Shown here: positions 8,162-17,616 of the stretch, in pieces
Layout: each line of letters opens with the position of its first letter
Position numbering within the stretch: the stretch's first letter is position 1
DNA from: UBA4782 sp034429195
Lineage (GTDB): Bacteria; Chloroflexota; Anaerolineae; Anaerolineales; Anaerolineaceae
DNA: 64,000 nucleotides
Assembly (NCBI GenBank): GCA_034429195.1
Contig: DAOUGQ010000016.1
Coordinates: 186,001 to 250,000 of the forward strand
Reading direction: 5' to 3'
The notes under the pieces: generated by a model
Told to the model about the DNA's origin: nothing
The model's database searches: none
What the model saw: only the letters and a program-made list of their open reading frames with translations
Made by a program: the position numbers and the translations under genes

Positions 8162-9007
8162 CTATCCGTTGGGCTGCGAATAATTCCTGGTGAAATACTG
8201 GTTCAATCCGAATTTCAGGCGGCGCTTAAACATGGGCAGTTCAGGGATGTTTTGGTTATATTCACGCAGTAGAAGTGGGATCATTTTTTCTGTATCATCC
8301 GCTGTCCCTTGTGCGCTTGCCAGATCATTCAGCTTTTGCTCAACACGGGTCAACCATTCGATCTGTTTTTTAACCTGTTCCTGTCGGATGATACCGCCCC
8401 GTCCACTGACAATGATATATTCACGATATTCGGGTAGCAACAATTGCTGTAAAGTTTCCACCCAGGTTGAAATGTTCGAAAATGCCAGAAAAGGAGGTTG
8501 GTTCACAACCACAGAATCGCCTACGAAGACTATTTTCTCCTCAGGCATCCTTACCCAGATGCTGCCAGAAGCGTTGCCAGGGCGATATTCCAGAATGATG
8601 GAAGCGTTTTCATCATTCAACTGCATTTCCTTCGAGAATGTAATGTCTGGTGGAGCCCAGCGAATGCTGCCAATGGAGTCGTACAATTCAGATAAAGCAC
8701 CAATCTCGGTGGATTGTGATTTGAAAGTAATCGGACGATTATGAAAAACGCTTGCCATTTTCTCATGCCCAATGATGGTGCAATCCATCGATCGGGCACC
8801 TACTGTGCGATCGTAATGTGCGTCCAGGTTGATCAGCAGCCGCTCTGACCCAGCTCCCAGGTTCAACAAGGTGGAACGCCAGGCACGGATATCTTCCAGG
8901 CGTAATGGTGCATCAATCAAAACCATGCTGTGCTTCCAATTGATAGCTCCCAGTGTTACACCCGGGTAATCAGTTTCGATAAAAATATTATGGGCTAATT
9001 CTTTCAT
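8162..9007 (-). CDS. Metallo-beta-lactamase-fold protein with degenerate metal site
   Basis: A 281-aa protein with the MBL domain layout: N-terminal beta strands (HNIFIETDYPGVTLGAIN, MVLIDAPL), the zinc-motif position, EYRPGNASGSIWV, IVFVGDSVV and a C-terminal helical part. At the motif normally reading H-x-H-x-D-H the sequence is LDAHYDRTVG, so only one His and the Asp remain. The next ligand position, usually PGHTPGS, reads PGNASGS. GDSVV is retained. It may bind fewer metals, use different ligands or have lost hydrolase activity. It follows the histidine kinase gene by 37 bp on the same strand and may be co-transcribed. Substrate unknown. Confidence 0.75.
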   Translation of the reverse strand: MKELAHNIFIETDYPGVTLGAINWKHSMVLIDAPLRLEDIRAWRSTLLNLGAGSERLLINLDAHYDRTVGARSMDCTIIGHEKMASVFHNRPITFKSQSTEIGALSELYDSIGSIRWAPPDITFSKEMQLNDENASIILEYRPGNASGSIWVRMPEEKIVFVGDSVVVNQPPFLAFSNISTWVETLQQLLLPEYREYIIVSGRGGIIRQEQVKKQIEWLTRVEQKLNDLASAQGTADDTEKMIPLLLREYNQNIPELPMFKRRLKFGLNQYFTRNYSQPNG

Positions 9008-9044
9008 TATCTTTTCTCTCTACTCAAAATCAAAATTCAATCAA

Positions 9045-10637
9045 CTAAGAAATACCTTCAATCTTCTCTGTTGGTAAAGTAAATTGAAAGGTACTGCCTT
9101 GACCCAATACGCTTTCCACCCAGATTTTTCCGCCATGGGCTTCAATAGCGAGCCGGCAGAAAGCCAAACCAATTCCCAGGCCACGGGGTGAACGCTCATT
9201 TTTTAACCGGATAAATTTCTCGAATACTGTCTGCAATGATTCCTTGGGAATTCCAGGTCCGGTATCTTGTACAGCAAACCGGATATTTTTTTCTTCCTGT
9301 TTGACATATACAGTAATCTTACCCTGGGCTGGGGTGAATTTACTCGCGTTATCCATCAGATTAATCATGACACGCTTGATCATATCGGGATCAAAATTGA
9401 ATTCCATTAATCCCGGTTCCAGATTGACAATGAGTATCTGTTCTCTGTTTTCAATTTCCGGTTGGGTGGCCTGAATGGCTTCCAATAATACTTCTGAAAA
9501 GGAAGTCTGCTTACAGTTTAGTATAGATTGACCTGCTTCAAGCCGGTTAATATCTAATAGTGAATCAATTAGCCTCTGCATACGATCTGTTGACCTTGAT
9601 GCAATAGTTACCAGAGAAGAGACTGATGGGCTACTTTTATCCAGTTGAAGAGCTCGCAACATATCCAGGCTGGAAATAATATTTGCCAGAGGAGCACGCA
9701 GATCGTGATAGATCATGGAGATCATATCTTCACGTAGCCCATCCAGTTGCTTACGCTCAGAAATATCCCGAAAGATCCACTGAAGGTATGTATCATTATC
9801 CAGAGTAATTTGCCGGACATAGATCTGAACGGGAAAACTTTCATTATTGCTTTTGATCCAACGGGCTTCGAAATTCAAAGTCTCATTTTTCCGGAGCCTG
9901 TTAAGATTTGCCTCATAATCACTGCTTTCAAATGCTTTTTCCTGGCTGGTTCTGTGCAGTTCAAATACCGATTTTCCCTTGATCGATTCTTTATCAAATC
10001 CAGAGAGCAAGATTGCCTGGCGGTTGGCTTCCATGACATTGCCGGTAATGTTTGTAATAATGATGGGATCGATATTATCCTGAAATAATTCTTGGTATCG
10101 GGAATGAGCGGCTTGCAAAGAATTAAACAACCATGCATTGTTGATCGCAATTCCAGCCTGATCTGCTATGGATTGAAGTACATTAAGATGGTCTTGAGTA
10201 AAATATCCTGCTTTTTTATGTATTACTGTCAATACACCCGATACCCGCTCTCCAGCCATCAGAGGAACACAAATTGCTGATTTCACACCAGTTTTTTCTT
10301 TTTGATCATCTTCCCGTTTCAGCCAGCGGGAATCCTTGCTGGTATCTGGGATAAGAGCAGCCTGGCGGTTATTCACCACCCAGCCTGCCAGACCCTGTTG
10401 TAAAATTGGTTGCATTTGTTTATTCGTATCGGAGTATAGCTCGTTTTCAATCACAATCGCTGTATCTACAGGATTCAAATCCTTATCCAACACGATCAAG
10501 CTACCGCGTTCAGCATTAACTGCAGAAGTAGAAAGATGGAGTACTCGCAAAAGGGTAGTATGCAGATCCAGTGATGTGGCCAGTTCACGGCTGGTTCTGA
10601 TGAGTAATTCAAGGGAGGCGCGGGTTGAGTCGATCAT
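9045..10637 (-). CDS. GAF-PAS hybrid sensor histidine kinase
   Basis: A 530-aa soluble kinase with no membrane segment. It contains a GAF domain (about residues 15-170, ending IADQAGIAINNAW), a PAS domain with PAC tail (about 180-300; DPIIITNITGNVMEANRQA...QWIFRDISERK), a HisKA domain with phosphoacceptor in YHDLRAPLANI, and an HATPase_c domain with N box (INLMDNASKFT), G1 (DTGPGIP) and G2 (GLGIGLAF). It should autophosphorylate in response to an intracellular ligand or redox state. No response regulator is adjacent, so it is an orphan. A TACAAT box at 10649-10654 lies 11 nt before the ATG, predicting a very short leader. Confidence 0.92.
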   Translation of the reverse strand: MIDSTRASLELLIRTSRELATSLDLHTTLLRVLHLSTSAVNAERGSLIVLDKDLNPVDTAIVIENELYSDTNKQMQPILQQGLAGWVVNNRQAALIPDTSKDSRWLKREDDQKEKTGVKSAICVPLMAGERVSGVLTVIHKKAGYFTQDHLNVLQSIADQAGIAINNAWLFNSLQAAHSRYQELFQDNIDPIIITNITGNVMEANRQAILLSGFDKESIKGKSVFELHRTSQEKAFESSDYEANLNRLRKNETLNFEARWIKSNNESFPVQIYVRQITLDNDTYLQWIFRDISERKQLDGLREDMISMIYHDLRAPLANIISSLDMLRALQLDKSSPSVSSLVTIASRSTDRMQRLIDSLLDINRLEAGQSILNCKQTSFSEVLLEAIQATQPEIENREQILIVNLEPGLMEFNFDPDMIKRVMINLMDNASKFTPAQGKITVYVKQEEKNIRFAVQDTGPGIPKESLQTVFEKFIRLKNERSPRGLGIGLAFCRLAIEAHGGKIWVESVLGQGSTFQFTLPTEKIEGIS

Positions 10638-10713
10638 ATGCAGAATATATTGTATCCTTTACCTTGAAAATTGAAACGGGAAGAGTCTATCTATAAGGGG
10701 CGACCCCATATTT

Positions 10714-11514
10714 TTATCTTTGGTGCCGAATGGATGCTCGAACGGCATTGCAACGTTCGCAATCCAATCTGTCACAGAGCAATGAAAAAGGATCACGCCG
10801 GAGTCGAACTACCAAAAGGGGGATCATTTCTGCAAGGGGAAGCGCCTGAATCTTTGCTGATCCTATCGTTACGATCCGAGTGATAGGTTCCACCAACGAA
10901 GATGCTTTTTCGAAACCGTCAGAGCAGCCAGGGATGGCAGGGCATTCAACAACTTTCCCTCGAACCATTGCCCAGCGAATGAATTGTTTACGTCCTGCCA
11001 ACCTTTCTGCCTGATGGATGCTGGTATTCGCAGTTAAGTCAACCCCTAAAAGGATGACCCACCCCTGGTTTTCATGAAGAATGCGGATTGGTGCCAGGGG
11101 TTCCTGGATAGTTTGTGCCGCAAGATATTTATTGGCGTTGACGCCAACAAATGAAAGGATGGGGTGATTGGAGCGGGATGCGTTGGGGTGGATTCGAAGG
11201 TTGTCGGGAATGACTCCAATCAGACGGTCAACAGGCATGTCGGAAAAAAATGGGGTGCTTTGCTTATTCACATCCCTTCCACTGCCATATTTCAGGCCAT
11301 TATTGGGGGGACCTTGTTCTGGAATTACCATCGTTCTGTACGTGAAGGATGGCATAAGCACGGTATTCCATGTGGCAAGCAGTGAGCCAATGACTGTTCG
11401 CGCTCCTCCATGAACCGAACCAAATGAGGAGAGAGATGCATGCACAATCACTGGATTTTCCCAGGAAATATCCAGCCGTGCCAGTCCATTGACAAGGTCG
11501 CGATATGAGACCAT
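10714..11514 (-). CDS. AAC(3)-family N-acetyltransferase
   Basis: A 266-aa protein of the antibiotic_NAT family (aminoglycoside 3-N-acetyltransferase fold, also containing FrbF-type and YokD-like enzymes of other function). The N-terminus shows the typical VHASLSSFGSVHGGARTVIGSL, followed by LMPSFTYR, HPNASRSNHPILSFVGV and GVDLTANTSIHQAERLAG, where the conserved catalytic His falls in HPILSF/SIHQAE. It would acetylate an amine using acetyl-CoA; resistance activity cannot be assumed because environmental members often act on other substrates. Its C-terminus carries several cysteines (SLLCDRLDCERC). It has a good promoter of its own and is divergent from the lipoprotein gene. Confidence 0.85.
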   Translation of the reverse strand: MVSYRDLVNGLARLDISWENPVIVHASLSSFGSVHGGARTVIGSLLATWNTVLMPSFTYRTMVIPEQGPPNNGLKYGSGRDVNKQSTPFFSDMPVDRLIGVIPDNLRIHPNASRSNHPILSFVGVNANKYLAAQTIQEPLAPIRILHENQGWVILLGVDLTANTSIHQAERLAGRKQFIRWAMVRGKVVECPAIPGCSDGFEKASSLVEPITRIVTIGSAKIQALPLAEMIPLLVVRLRRDPFSLLCDRLDCERCNAVRASIRHQR

Positions 11515-11553
11515 TTCACCTGCATTCCCGATTTAAAAAATACCCCTGGAAAG

Positions 11554-11582
11554 ATTATACTGATTTCATATGGAGGGTGCAA
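11554..11582 (-). promoter_or_regulatory. Promoter of the AAC(3)-like gene
   Basis: Reverse strand TTGCAC (11577-11582), 17-bp spacer, TATAAT (11554-11559). The start codon is 40 nt downstream with AGGTGA as ribosome binding site. Confidence 0.75.
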
Positions 11583-11670
11583 TTCAAATTATTTACTTGT
11601 AGTTCTTCCTGGGCATTAGTTTACGCTAAATATTATCTAAATAATCCAATCACCTTATAGCTCTTAACTT

Positions 11671-11699
11671 TTGTAAGAAGTAATTAAATTTGCGATAAT
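11671..11699 (+). promoter_or_regulatory. Promoter of the 11741 lipoprotein gene
   Basis: TTGTAA (11671-11676), 17-bp spacer, GATAAT (11694-11699), about 40 nt before the ATG. Confidence 0.6.
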
Positions 11700-11740
11700 A
11701 CCCTATAGAATAATCTGAACAAGGCAGGAGAGGAAAACAC

Positions 11741-12478
11741 ATGAAAGCAATACGTTTAATCGTCTTTGTACTTGTTGTTTTTGTTTTGGCTTCATGCGCT
11801 GTCAGCCCAATAGCCAGGGGCACCACTACGACGGATAGTGAGCTGACAGAAATTCCAAAACAACCTACCCCAACAAATACGTTGACGCCAACGATTACTC
11901 GAACCTCAACCCCTGTCCCAATTCCAACGGCAACACCGACTGTTGTTCCGTTACCAACATTAGAAGGCCGGACTACCGTTGGAGGTTACATGGAAAGGCT
12001 TGCATCCGATCTGGGATTTACCCTGGTTGTAGGTCCTCTTCAGGTAGATAATGTTCCTACACATGTAGGAGCACTTCGCTATCAAATCGTTGGGAGTCAG
12101 GCTTCTTGGATAGACGCCCGTTTGCTGGGTTATGAAATAAACTCCGATGCTCCTGGTTTCTTGCTGATCTCATATGGAGATCTACGTGAAGGAAATATGT
12201 CCTTATGGGGAACCTATGGCTTTGGGCTATCGATGTATTACGGGTCGATACCTTCGGAATGTCAAGGTACTGACCAAATATTCCAAGAGGCATTGTTATG
12301 GTGCATGAGAAACATACAATCAGAGTACAGTGTGGTATCAGATGACAATTTGTATTGGTATCCCGCTGTGGCTTATCCTCTCAATGCGTCTCAGCTCCAA
12401 GTTTTAAACGATCAGTACGGTTTCAAACTATATCCAGAGTTAACCAAGGTAATGGGTGTAGAGTGGGAGAAAAAGTAA
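11741..12478 (+). CDS. Lipoprotein with Thr/Pro-rich stalk, function unknown
   Basis: A 245-aa predicted surface lipoprotein. The leader ends in the lipobox LASC (Cys19). Residues about 33-70 form a Pro/Thr-rich spacer (PTNTLTPTITRTSTPVPIP), a linker type repeated in several exported proteins in this window. The C-terminal domain of about 170 residues contains aromatic and glycine-rich stretches and two cysteines (SECQG, LWCMRN) that could form a disulfide. I do not recognise the fold. The ATG has GGAGAGG upstream. It is monocistronic: own promoter, weak hairpin terminator afterwards, and a convergent neighbour. Confidence 0.85.
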   Translation: MKAIRLIVFVLVVFVLASCAVSPIARGTTTTDSELTEIPKQPTPTNTLTPTITRTSTPVPIPTATPTVVPLPTLEGRTTVGGYMERLASDLGFTLVVGPLQVDNVPTHVGALRYQIVGSQASWIDARLLGYEINSDAPGFLLISYGDLREGNMSLWGTYGFGLSMYYGSIPSECQGTDQIFQEALLWCMRNIQSEYSVVSDDNLYWYPAVAYPLNASQLQVLNDQYGFKLYPELTKVMGVEWEKK

Positions 12479-12494
12479 AAAAGCGATGCCTGAT

Positions 12495-12528
12495 CACATT
12501 GGGAGTTAGCCCAGTGGGATTGTTTATT
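12495..12528 (+). terminator. Weak terminator after the lipoprotein gene
   Basis: The stem 12495-12503 with 12510-12518 has one mismatch and one wobble, a 6-nt loop, then ATTGTTTATT. It lies between convergent genes. Confidence 0.45.
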
Positions 12529-12574
12529 ACTTAATTCCGGATTACGGTTAAAATGATTTTTTTGAATCTGCTTA

Positions 12575-13282
12575 TTATTTACTAACAGGGCAGGTAACAA
12601 TTTCATCTGGATTTTCTTTAGCATTCAGTCTTAGCCCAAAATAAGGGGAAGGATCAATAGTGTTGTTGATCTCCAGCTCATTGCGGAACTTGCCTTTTCC
12701 ATCATCCAGTACGATGGAAAAATGGAGGTGTACGCCAACAGGCTGGTCTGGATCACCGGAAAAATTTCCCTGATAGCCTAATAAAGTGCCGGCAGGGATC
12801 CACATATCCGTTGTTCCGGAGGGGAAATTTGCCGAGATATACGAATTCCCATTCGCGTCTGCCATATGCGTATAGTATGTCCATATTTGGCGGTAAGGTT
12901 GCAGTGGGTCTTGGGGAATGCGGATGATCACACTGGATTTCCAGTCGGATAGCCGGGTGAGGTAACCGTCATATGCGCTATAGACGGGTGTCAAGCCTGG
13001 TGGTTCTCCTCCAAAAATATCAATCCCTTGATGATGATGCCCGATCCGAAAAGAATCATTCCAGAGATACCCGATAAACCCATCAGTTGGAATGATGAAT
13101 GGGGCATTATTGCAGGATTGTTTGGATGTTACTGTCCATTCTGGGTGAGCTGATGGATTACGGATCCATTGAACCACTTTGGAGCTACGGCTCATGCTCA
13201 AGGGATTTCTCAATAGATAATAACTGATCACCAGAATGACAACGATAAAGGCAGAAGAGATGAACCTGAATGACTTGCTCAT
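12575..13282 (-). CDS. Membrane-anchored M23-family (LytM-type) peptidase
   Basis: About 235 aa. One N-terminal membrane segment (FISSAFIVVILVISYYLL) is followed by an extracytoplasmic M23 domain. Metal-binding motifs are GHHHQGIDIFG (first His/Asp pair, normally HxxxD) and VGVHLHFSIV (HxH). The domain would cut peptidoglycan cross-bridges or act as a cell-wall amidase regulator. The start is taken as ATG at 13282; an upstream in-frame GTG at 13300 lies in front of a TATAAT box (13289-13294) that is 6 nt from the ATG, so the GTG would not be transcribed. It is downstream of dnaE on the same strand. Confidence 0.85.
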   Translation of the reverse strand: MSKSFRFISSAFIVVILVISYYLLRNPLSMSRSSKVVQWIRNPSAHPEWTVTSKQSCNNAPFIIPTDGFIGYLWNDSFRIGHHHQGIDIFGGEPPGLTPVYSAYDGYLTRLSDWKSSVIIRIPQDPLQPYRQIWTYYTHMADANGNSYISANFPSGTTDMWIPAGTLLGYQGNFSGDPDQPVGVHLHFSIVLDDGKGKFRNELEINNTIDPSPYFGLRLNAKENPDEIVTCPVSK

Positions 13283-13288
13283 CTCAGC

Positions 13289-13294
13289 ATTATA
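13289..13294 (-). promoter_or_regulatory. -10 box placing the M23 gene on a leaderless transcript
   Basis: A perfect TATAAT on the reverse strand with 6 nt to the ATG at 13282. It decides the start codon against the upstream GTG. No clear -35. Confidence 0.6.
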
Positions 13295-13387
13295 CGACAC
13301 GACGAAAGAATATTTACTATTCTTCGAGAAAGTGCAAAGAATCTTTTATTAGTTAATCGATGGAGGTAATATGAAAGATCAGAAGAT

Positions 13388-16300
13388 TTAGATATTGGTA
13401 TCCACCCGCCTGACCCAGATGTTTTCCTGACCCACAAGACCGCGAAGCCTGCCTAACAGTTCATCACAGATGCCGATAGTTTGATTGGGGAAGTCGATCT
13501 GGTAGTCATTTTTCCCCTCTTTAACCTGAATAACAAACCTGTCTTTCCCGGGTGATGATCTTAAGACACCAAAAATATGCTCCATGCGTCGTTGGTCGCG
13601 CAAGCGATCTCCTGTGGCGAACAAAGAAACCACGATCACCTGTGGTGGATTTTCATCATTAAGGGGTGAAACGAGGTAATTGAAGTTTTTTCGCACGTTA
13701 GTTAATGCATCCCAACCTTCGGAGGAAGATTTCGATATTTCTTCACCTGAAGATGGGATTGGCCCTGCTGGTTCGGTTACAGAAGCAGCAGTAAATTTCT
13801 CTACTGGTGCTTCTTGGATTTTATTTTCCTGGCTTTTCTGGCTCGCAGATGGAGAACCTGATTTGTTTTCTGGTTTCTTTTCGGGAGTTTTTGGCGTGAA
13901 GGGTGGTTCCTGCTCATCTGTCCAATCATCCCAATCGGGCATGGGAGGTACATCGTCAAGGGGAGGCTCGGGTTCAGGTTCCGGAGTGGAATCGGTATCA
14001 CTCAATCCTATATACTCATCCAGAAATGCCACCTGACTGGCAAATGCATTCCCGTCTGGTTTTTTTTGCTCATCTTGCTGCATGGTATCTAATTTGATAG
14101 GCGTAATATGGTCAGCGGTCACAGAAGGTTCGTTATTCCTACGCCCCAGTTTGCCATCCACCAGGATTACTTGGTCAGGAAGGATGAATTTACTGTATTT
14201 CTCCCATGTACGGGGAAACAGTACCAGTTCTATTGTTCCTTGAAAATCTTCGATGGTAACAAAAGCCATCATACTGCCGGTTTTTGTCTGATAGGGGCGG
14301 AAAACCGTAACCATGCCTGCAACCGTGATCTTTTCCCCATCTTCGACATCCGCCAATTGGCTGGAGAAATGGGTGACTTTTTTGCTCAATTCGTGTTGAT
14401 AGGCAGCAAGGGGATGGGCAGAGATATACATCCCAACCAGTTCACGTTCCCAACCCAGAATGGTCTTTCTGTCTACTTCTGGACAATCGGGCAACTTAAT
14501 CGATCCAGAAAATGTCTCTATCTCTTCGAAGATGCTCAACTGCCCGCTATTGCGTGCGCGGATGTTGGAGGAACTGACAGCAATGATCGAATCCAACCCT
14601 TCGAGCAACGCACAACGGTTACCGAAGCCATCCAAAGCGCCTACTTTAATCAGGCACTCCAGAGATCGCCTTCCAACCTGCCGCAGGTCAACCCGGTTAG
14701 CCAGATCGTACAGGTCTTTGAATGTACCTTCCTGTCTGGATTGCACGATCAGTTCGACCGGCGCAATACCCACATTTTTGATGGCACCTAATCCGAATCG
14801 GATAGCGGCTGTACCATCCGGGCGATCTTCGATGCTGAAATTCCACTCACTAAATCGGATATCCGGTGGAAGAACTTCAATTCCCATGTTACGGGCTTCA
14901 GCGACATACAGCGATACTTTTGCTGAATCACTCATATTTACGGATAACAGCGCGGTCAAGTATTCAACAGGATAATGGACTTTCAAATAGGCTGTTTCAA
15001 CTGCCATAACTCCATAATCTGCAGCGTGGGATTTATTGAAACCATATCTTGCAAATTCTTCCCAATCCTCAAAAATAGAGGTGGCTGTCTCTTCGTCGAG
15101 GTCATTTTTCACTGCACCTTTGACGAATTTTTCTTTATGGGTTTGGATCTTGGCGGCTTGTTTTTTAGAAATAGCTTTTCGAAGGTCGTCCGCTTCTGCC
15201 AGAGTATAACCTGCAATATCTACGGCTGCCTGCATGATCTGCTCTTGATAAATGCCAATACCATAGGTTTCTTTAAATATTGGTTCCAACAGTGGATGCC
15301 GGTAGGTGACTGGTTCACCATGAAGCCTGTTGATATATTGCGGAATGAATTGCATAGGACCAGGGCGGAAAAGCGCTACCATGGCGATGACATTGGAGAG
15401 GTTTTCTGGTTTCATTTGAACCAGGAAGCGGGTCATTCCAGTACCTTCAAGCTGGAAAACGCCAGCGGTTTGACCTTTGCCCAGCATTTCAAATACCAGA
15501 GGGTCATCCAGAGGTATGTTTTCCAATGTCAGTTTCACTCCATGCCGCTTTTCAATCATGTCGCAGGCGCGCTGCATGATGGTCAGATATGCCAGCCCCA
15601 GGAAGTCAACTTTCAACATCCCCAGCGAGTCAAGTATAGACATCTCAAACTGGGTGACTGTTTTGATAGGGGAATCTTCAGAACCGCTGGTTGGGCGGTG
15701 TAATGGCAAATATTCGACGATTGGTTTGTCAGAAATAACGACCCCAGCGGCGTGCGTACCAGCATTCCGTATCACACCTTCCACCTTGCTGGCAGTATCG
15801 ATCAACTCTCGAATATAGTCTTTTTCGTCATAAGCAGCTTTGAATTCGGGGATAGTTTCCAGAGCTTCATTGATTGTGACAGGCTTTCCTGGTGTGTTGG
15901 GAATGAGTTTGGTAATCTGATCGATCTCACCGCGATCGATATCTAGAACACGGCCTACATCACGTATGGCTCCCCTTGCTGCAAGTGTACCAAAGGTAAT
16001 GATCTGAGCAACTTTATCATCTCCATACTTGTTACAGCAGTATTCAAGCATCTCTACCCGCCGGTCGTCCTGAAAGTCAAGGTCGACATCTGGCATGGAA
16101 ATACGGCTGGGATTCAAGAAACGTTCAAATAATAATTTATGCTTGAGCGGTTCCACCATGGTGATATGCAACACATATCCAACCAGTGAACCTGCAGCAG
16201 AACCTCTCGCTTCATACCAGATACCCTTTTCGCGGGCATGGCGGCAAAGATCCCACACGATCAAAAAGTAGGCGTCAAACCCCATCGAATGAATGACACT

Positions 16301-17278
16301 AAGCTCATACTCCAATCTTTCGCGCACAGTCGGGTCATTGCAGTTGTCGCCATACCGCATCTTGCATCCTTTTTCGCATAATTCACGCAAGTATGTTTCT
16401 GCGGTATGCCCTTCGGGAACTTCAAAAATGGGAAGGTGGTATCCAGAAAACTCGATCTTTACATCACAGCGTTCTGCAATTTCCAGGGTGTTTTCGATGG
16501 CTCCAGGCACATTGCCAAACAAAGAGCGCATTTCATCTGCAGAGCGCAGATAATAAGTCTCATCGGTCATCCGCATCCGGCGCTGTTCTGAAAGTACTGA
16601 ACCGGTTTGTATTGCCAGCATCACATCCTGTAAATGGGCATCTTCGGGTTCGATATAATGCACATCATTGGTTGCGATAAGGCGGGCGTGCCGTTTTGTG
16701 GCAAGCTCGATTAAACTTCGGTTAAGCGCTGGCAATTCAGCAATATTGTGACTCTGTAATTCCAGAAAGAAGTGGTCTTTACCAAACAGATCCAGGTAAA
16801 AATCGAGTTTTTTCAGGGCTTCTGCTTCCCCTGATTCCAGCAGTGCTCGGGGAATTTCACCTGACATACAGGCTGATGAAGCGATGATACCTTCAGCATG
16901 ATCCGCCAGGTATTCGTGATCGATACGTGGGGAATAATAGAACCCTTCCAATTGTGCAGCGCTGGCTATCTTTAATAAATTCTGATATCCTACAGGGGTT
17001 TCTGCCAGCAGTACCAGATGACTGAGCTGTTTATCCAGTTTTACTTCTTTATCTGTCATGCGCCGTGGAGCTATATAGGTTTCCAGACCAAGAATAGGCT
17101 TTATCTTGGCTTTTTTTGCTGCGTTGTAGAATTCGATGATGCCGAACATGGTTCCATGATCAGTCAAGGCGATGGCTGGCATACCCATATCAGCTGCTTT
17201 TTGGGTAAGCTTCTTTAGATTGCTAAAACCATCCAGCAAGGAATATTCAGAGTGGACATGAAGATGCACAAAGGACAT
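13388..17278 (-). CDS. dnaE: DNA polymerase III alpha subunit
   Basis: Replicative polymerase, 1296 aa. An N-terminal PHP domain (VHLHVHSEYSLLDG...LTDHGTMFG) is followed by the C-family polymerase core with catalytic aspartates in MPDVDLDFQDDRR (near residue 400) and LKVDFLGL. Then come the beta-binding/HhH region, an OB domain (about 985-1065, ITVAGMVTVFRPYQTKTG), and a C-terminal domain. Between the OB and the last 110 residues is a low-complexity Pro/Glu/Asp/Ser stretch of about 110 residues (PEPEPEPPLDD and KPENKSGSPSASQ). The start is ATG at 17278; no strong ribosome site is visible. It is divergent from the GT39-like gene across 338 bp. Length is somewhat above typical DnaE1 because of the linker. 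Confidence 0.97.
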   Translation of the reverse strand: MSFVHLHVHSEYSLLDGFSNLKKLTQKAADMGMPAIALTDHGTMFGIIEFYNAAKKAKIKPILGLETYIAPRRMTDKEVKLDKQLSHLVLLAETPVGYQNLLKIASAAQLEGFYYSPRIDHEYLADHAEGIIASSACMSGEIPRALLESGEAEALKKLDFYLDLFGKDHFFLELQSHNIAELPALNRSLIELATKRHARLIATNDVHYIEPEDAHLQDVMLAIQTGSVLSEQRRMRMTDETYYLRSADEMRSLFGNVPGAIENTLEIAERCDVKIEFSGYHLPIFEVPEGHTAETYLRELCEKGCKMRYGDNCNDPTVRERLEYELSVIHSMGFDAYFLIVWDLCRHAREKGIWYEARGSAAGSLVGYVLHITMVEPLKHKLLFERFLNPSRISMPDVDLDFQDDRRVEMLEYCCNKYGDDKVAQIITFGTLAARGAIRDVGRVLDIDRGEIDQITKLIPNTPGKPVTINEALETIPEFKAAYDEKDYIRELIDTASKVEGVIRNAGTHAAGVVISDKPIVEYLPLHRPTSGSEDSPIKTVTQFEMSILDSLGMLKVDFLGLAYLTIMQRACDMIEKRHGVKLTLENIPLDDPLVFEMLGKGQTAGVFQLEGTGMTRFLVQMKPENLSNVIAMVALFRPGPMQFIPQYINRLHGEPVTYRHPLLEPIFKETYGIGIYQEQIMQAAVDIAGYTLAEADDLRKAISKKQAAKIQTHKEKFVKGAVKNDLDEETATSIFEDWEEFARYGFNKSHAADYGVMAVETAYLKVHYPVEYLTALLSVNMSDSAKVSLYVAEARNMGIEVLPPDIRFSEWNFSIEDRPDGTAAIRFGLGAIKNVGIAPVELIVQSRQEGTFKDLYDLANRVDLRQVGRRSLECLIKVGALDGFGNRCALLEGLDSIIAVSSSNIRARNSGQLSIFEEIETFSGSIKLPDCPEVDRKTILGWERELVGMYISAHPLAAYQHELSKKVTHFSSQLADVEDGEKITVAGMVTVFRPYQTKTGSMMAFVTIEDFQGTIELVLFPRTWEKYSKFILPDQVILVDGKLGRRNNEPSVTADHITPIKLDTMQQDEQKKPDGNAFASQVAFLDEYIGLSDTDSTPEPEPEPPLDDVPPMPDWDDWTDEQEPPFTPKTPEKKPENKSGSPSASQKSQENKIQEAPVEKFTAASVTEPAGPIPSSGEEISKSSSEGWDALTNVRKNFNYLVSPLNDENPPQVIVVSLFATGDRLRDQRRMEHIFGVLRSSPGKDRFVIQVKEGKNDYQIDFPNQTIGICDELLGRLRGLVGQENIWVRRVDTNI

Positions 17279-17616
17279 GACTGATCTGTTCGCGGAAAAG
17301 GATGTTACCCATGGGTTGAAGCATGCGTCGTCTTTAATAAAGAAATACGTATAATTATGGCGTTTTTGAGTTGCTATCCGCCATATATACTGGATTGATT
17401 ACTGAAAATTATTATAGCATGATGGTTCTCTCTGCTGCTGAAACTTTAAGGATGGAGATGAGAAATTTAAGGGTTCTCATGAATCATCCCTGGCAAAATT
17501 AGAAAAGTTTTTATACAAGCCTGAAGTGTAATAAGCATTCAGCCCACAGCATAAGTATAGAAATTATGAATGATCGGATTCCATACCTTTTTTTGCTTCA
17601 TGCTACAATCTAACAC
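17279..17616. other. Intergenic region between dnaE and the GT39-like gene
   Basis: 338 bp of AT-rich sequence between divergent starts. It should hold the dnaE promoter, but I cannot pick one with confidence; an ACGTATAATTATGG patch lies near 17347. The only box I trust is TACAAT at 17604-17609. No coding potential, tRNA or strong hairpin seen. Confidence 0.5.
17604..17609 (+). promoter_or_regulatory. -10 box in front of the GT39-like gene
   Basis: TACAAT ending 7 nt before the ATG at 17617. There is no room for a Shine-Dalgarno; leaderless transcript predicted. Confidence 0.5.

Noticed and set aside
10714..11514. Calling the AAC(3)-like gene an antibiotic-resistance determinant
   Set aside because: The family includes enzymes acting on other amines; no mobile context and composition like its neighbours.
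13371..13391. Six-codon ORF (MKDQKI) on the + strand behind a perfect GGAGGTAAT
   Set aside because: Too short to judge and overlapping the end of dnaE; could be a decayed start or chance. Not reported as a gene.
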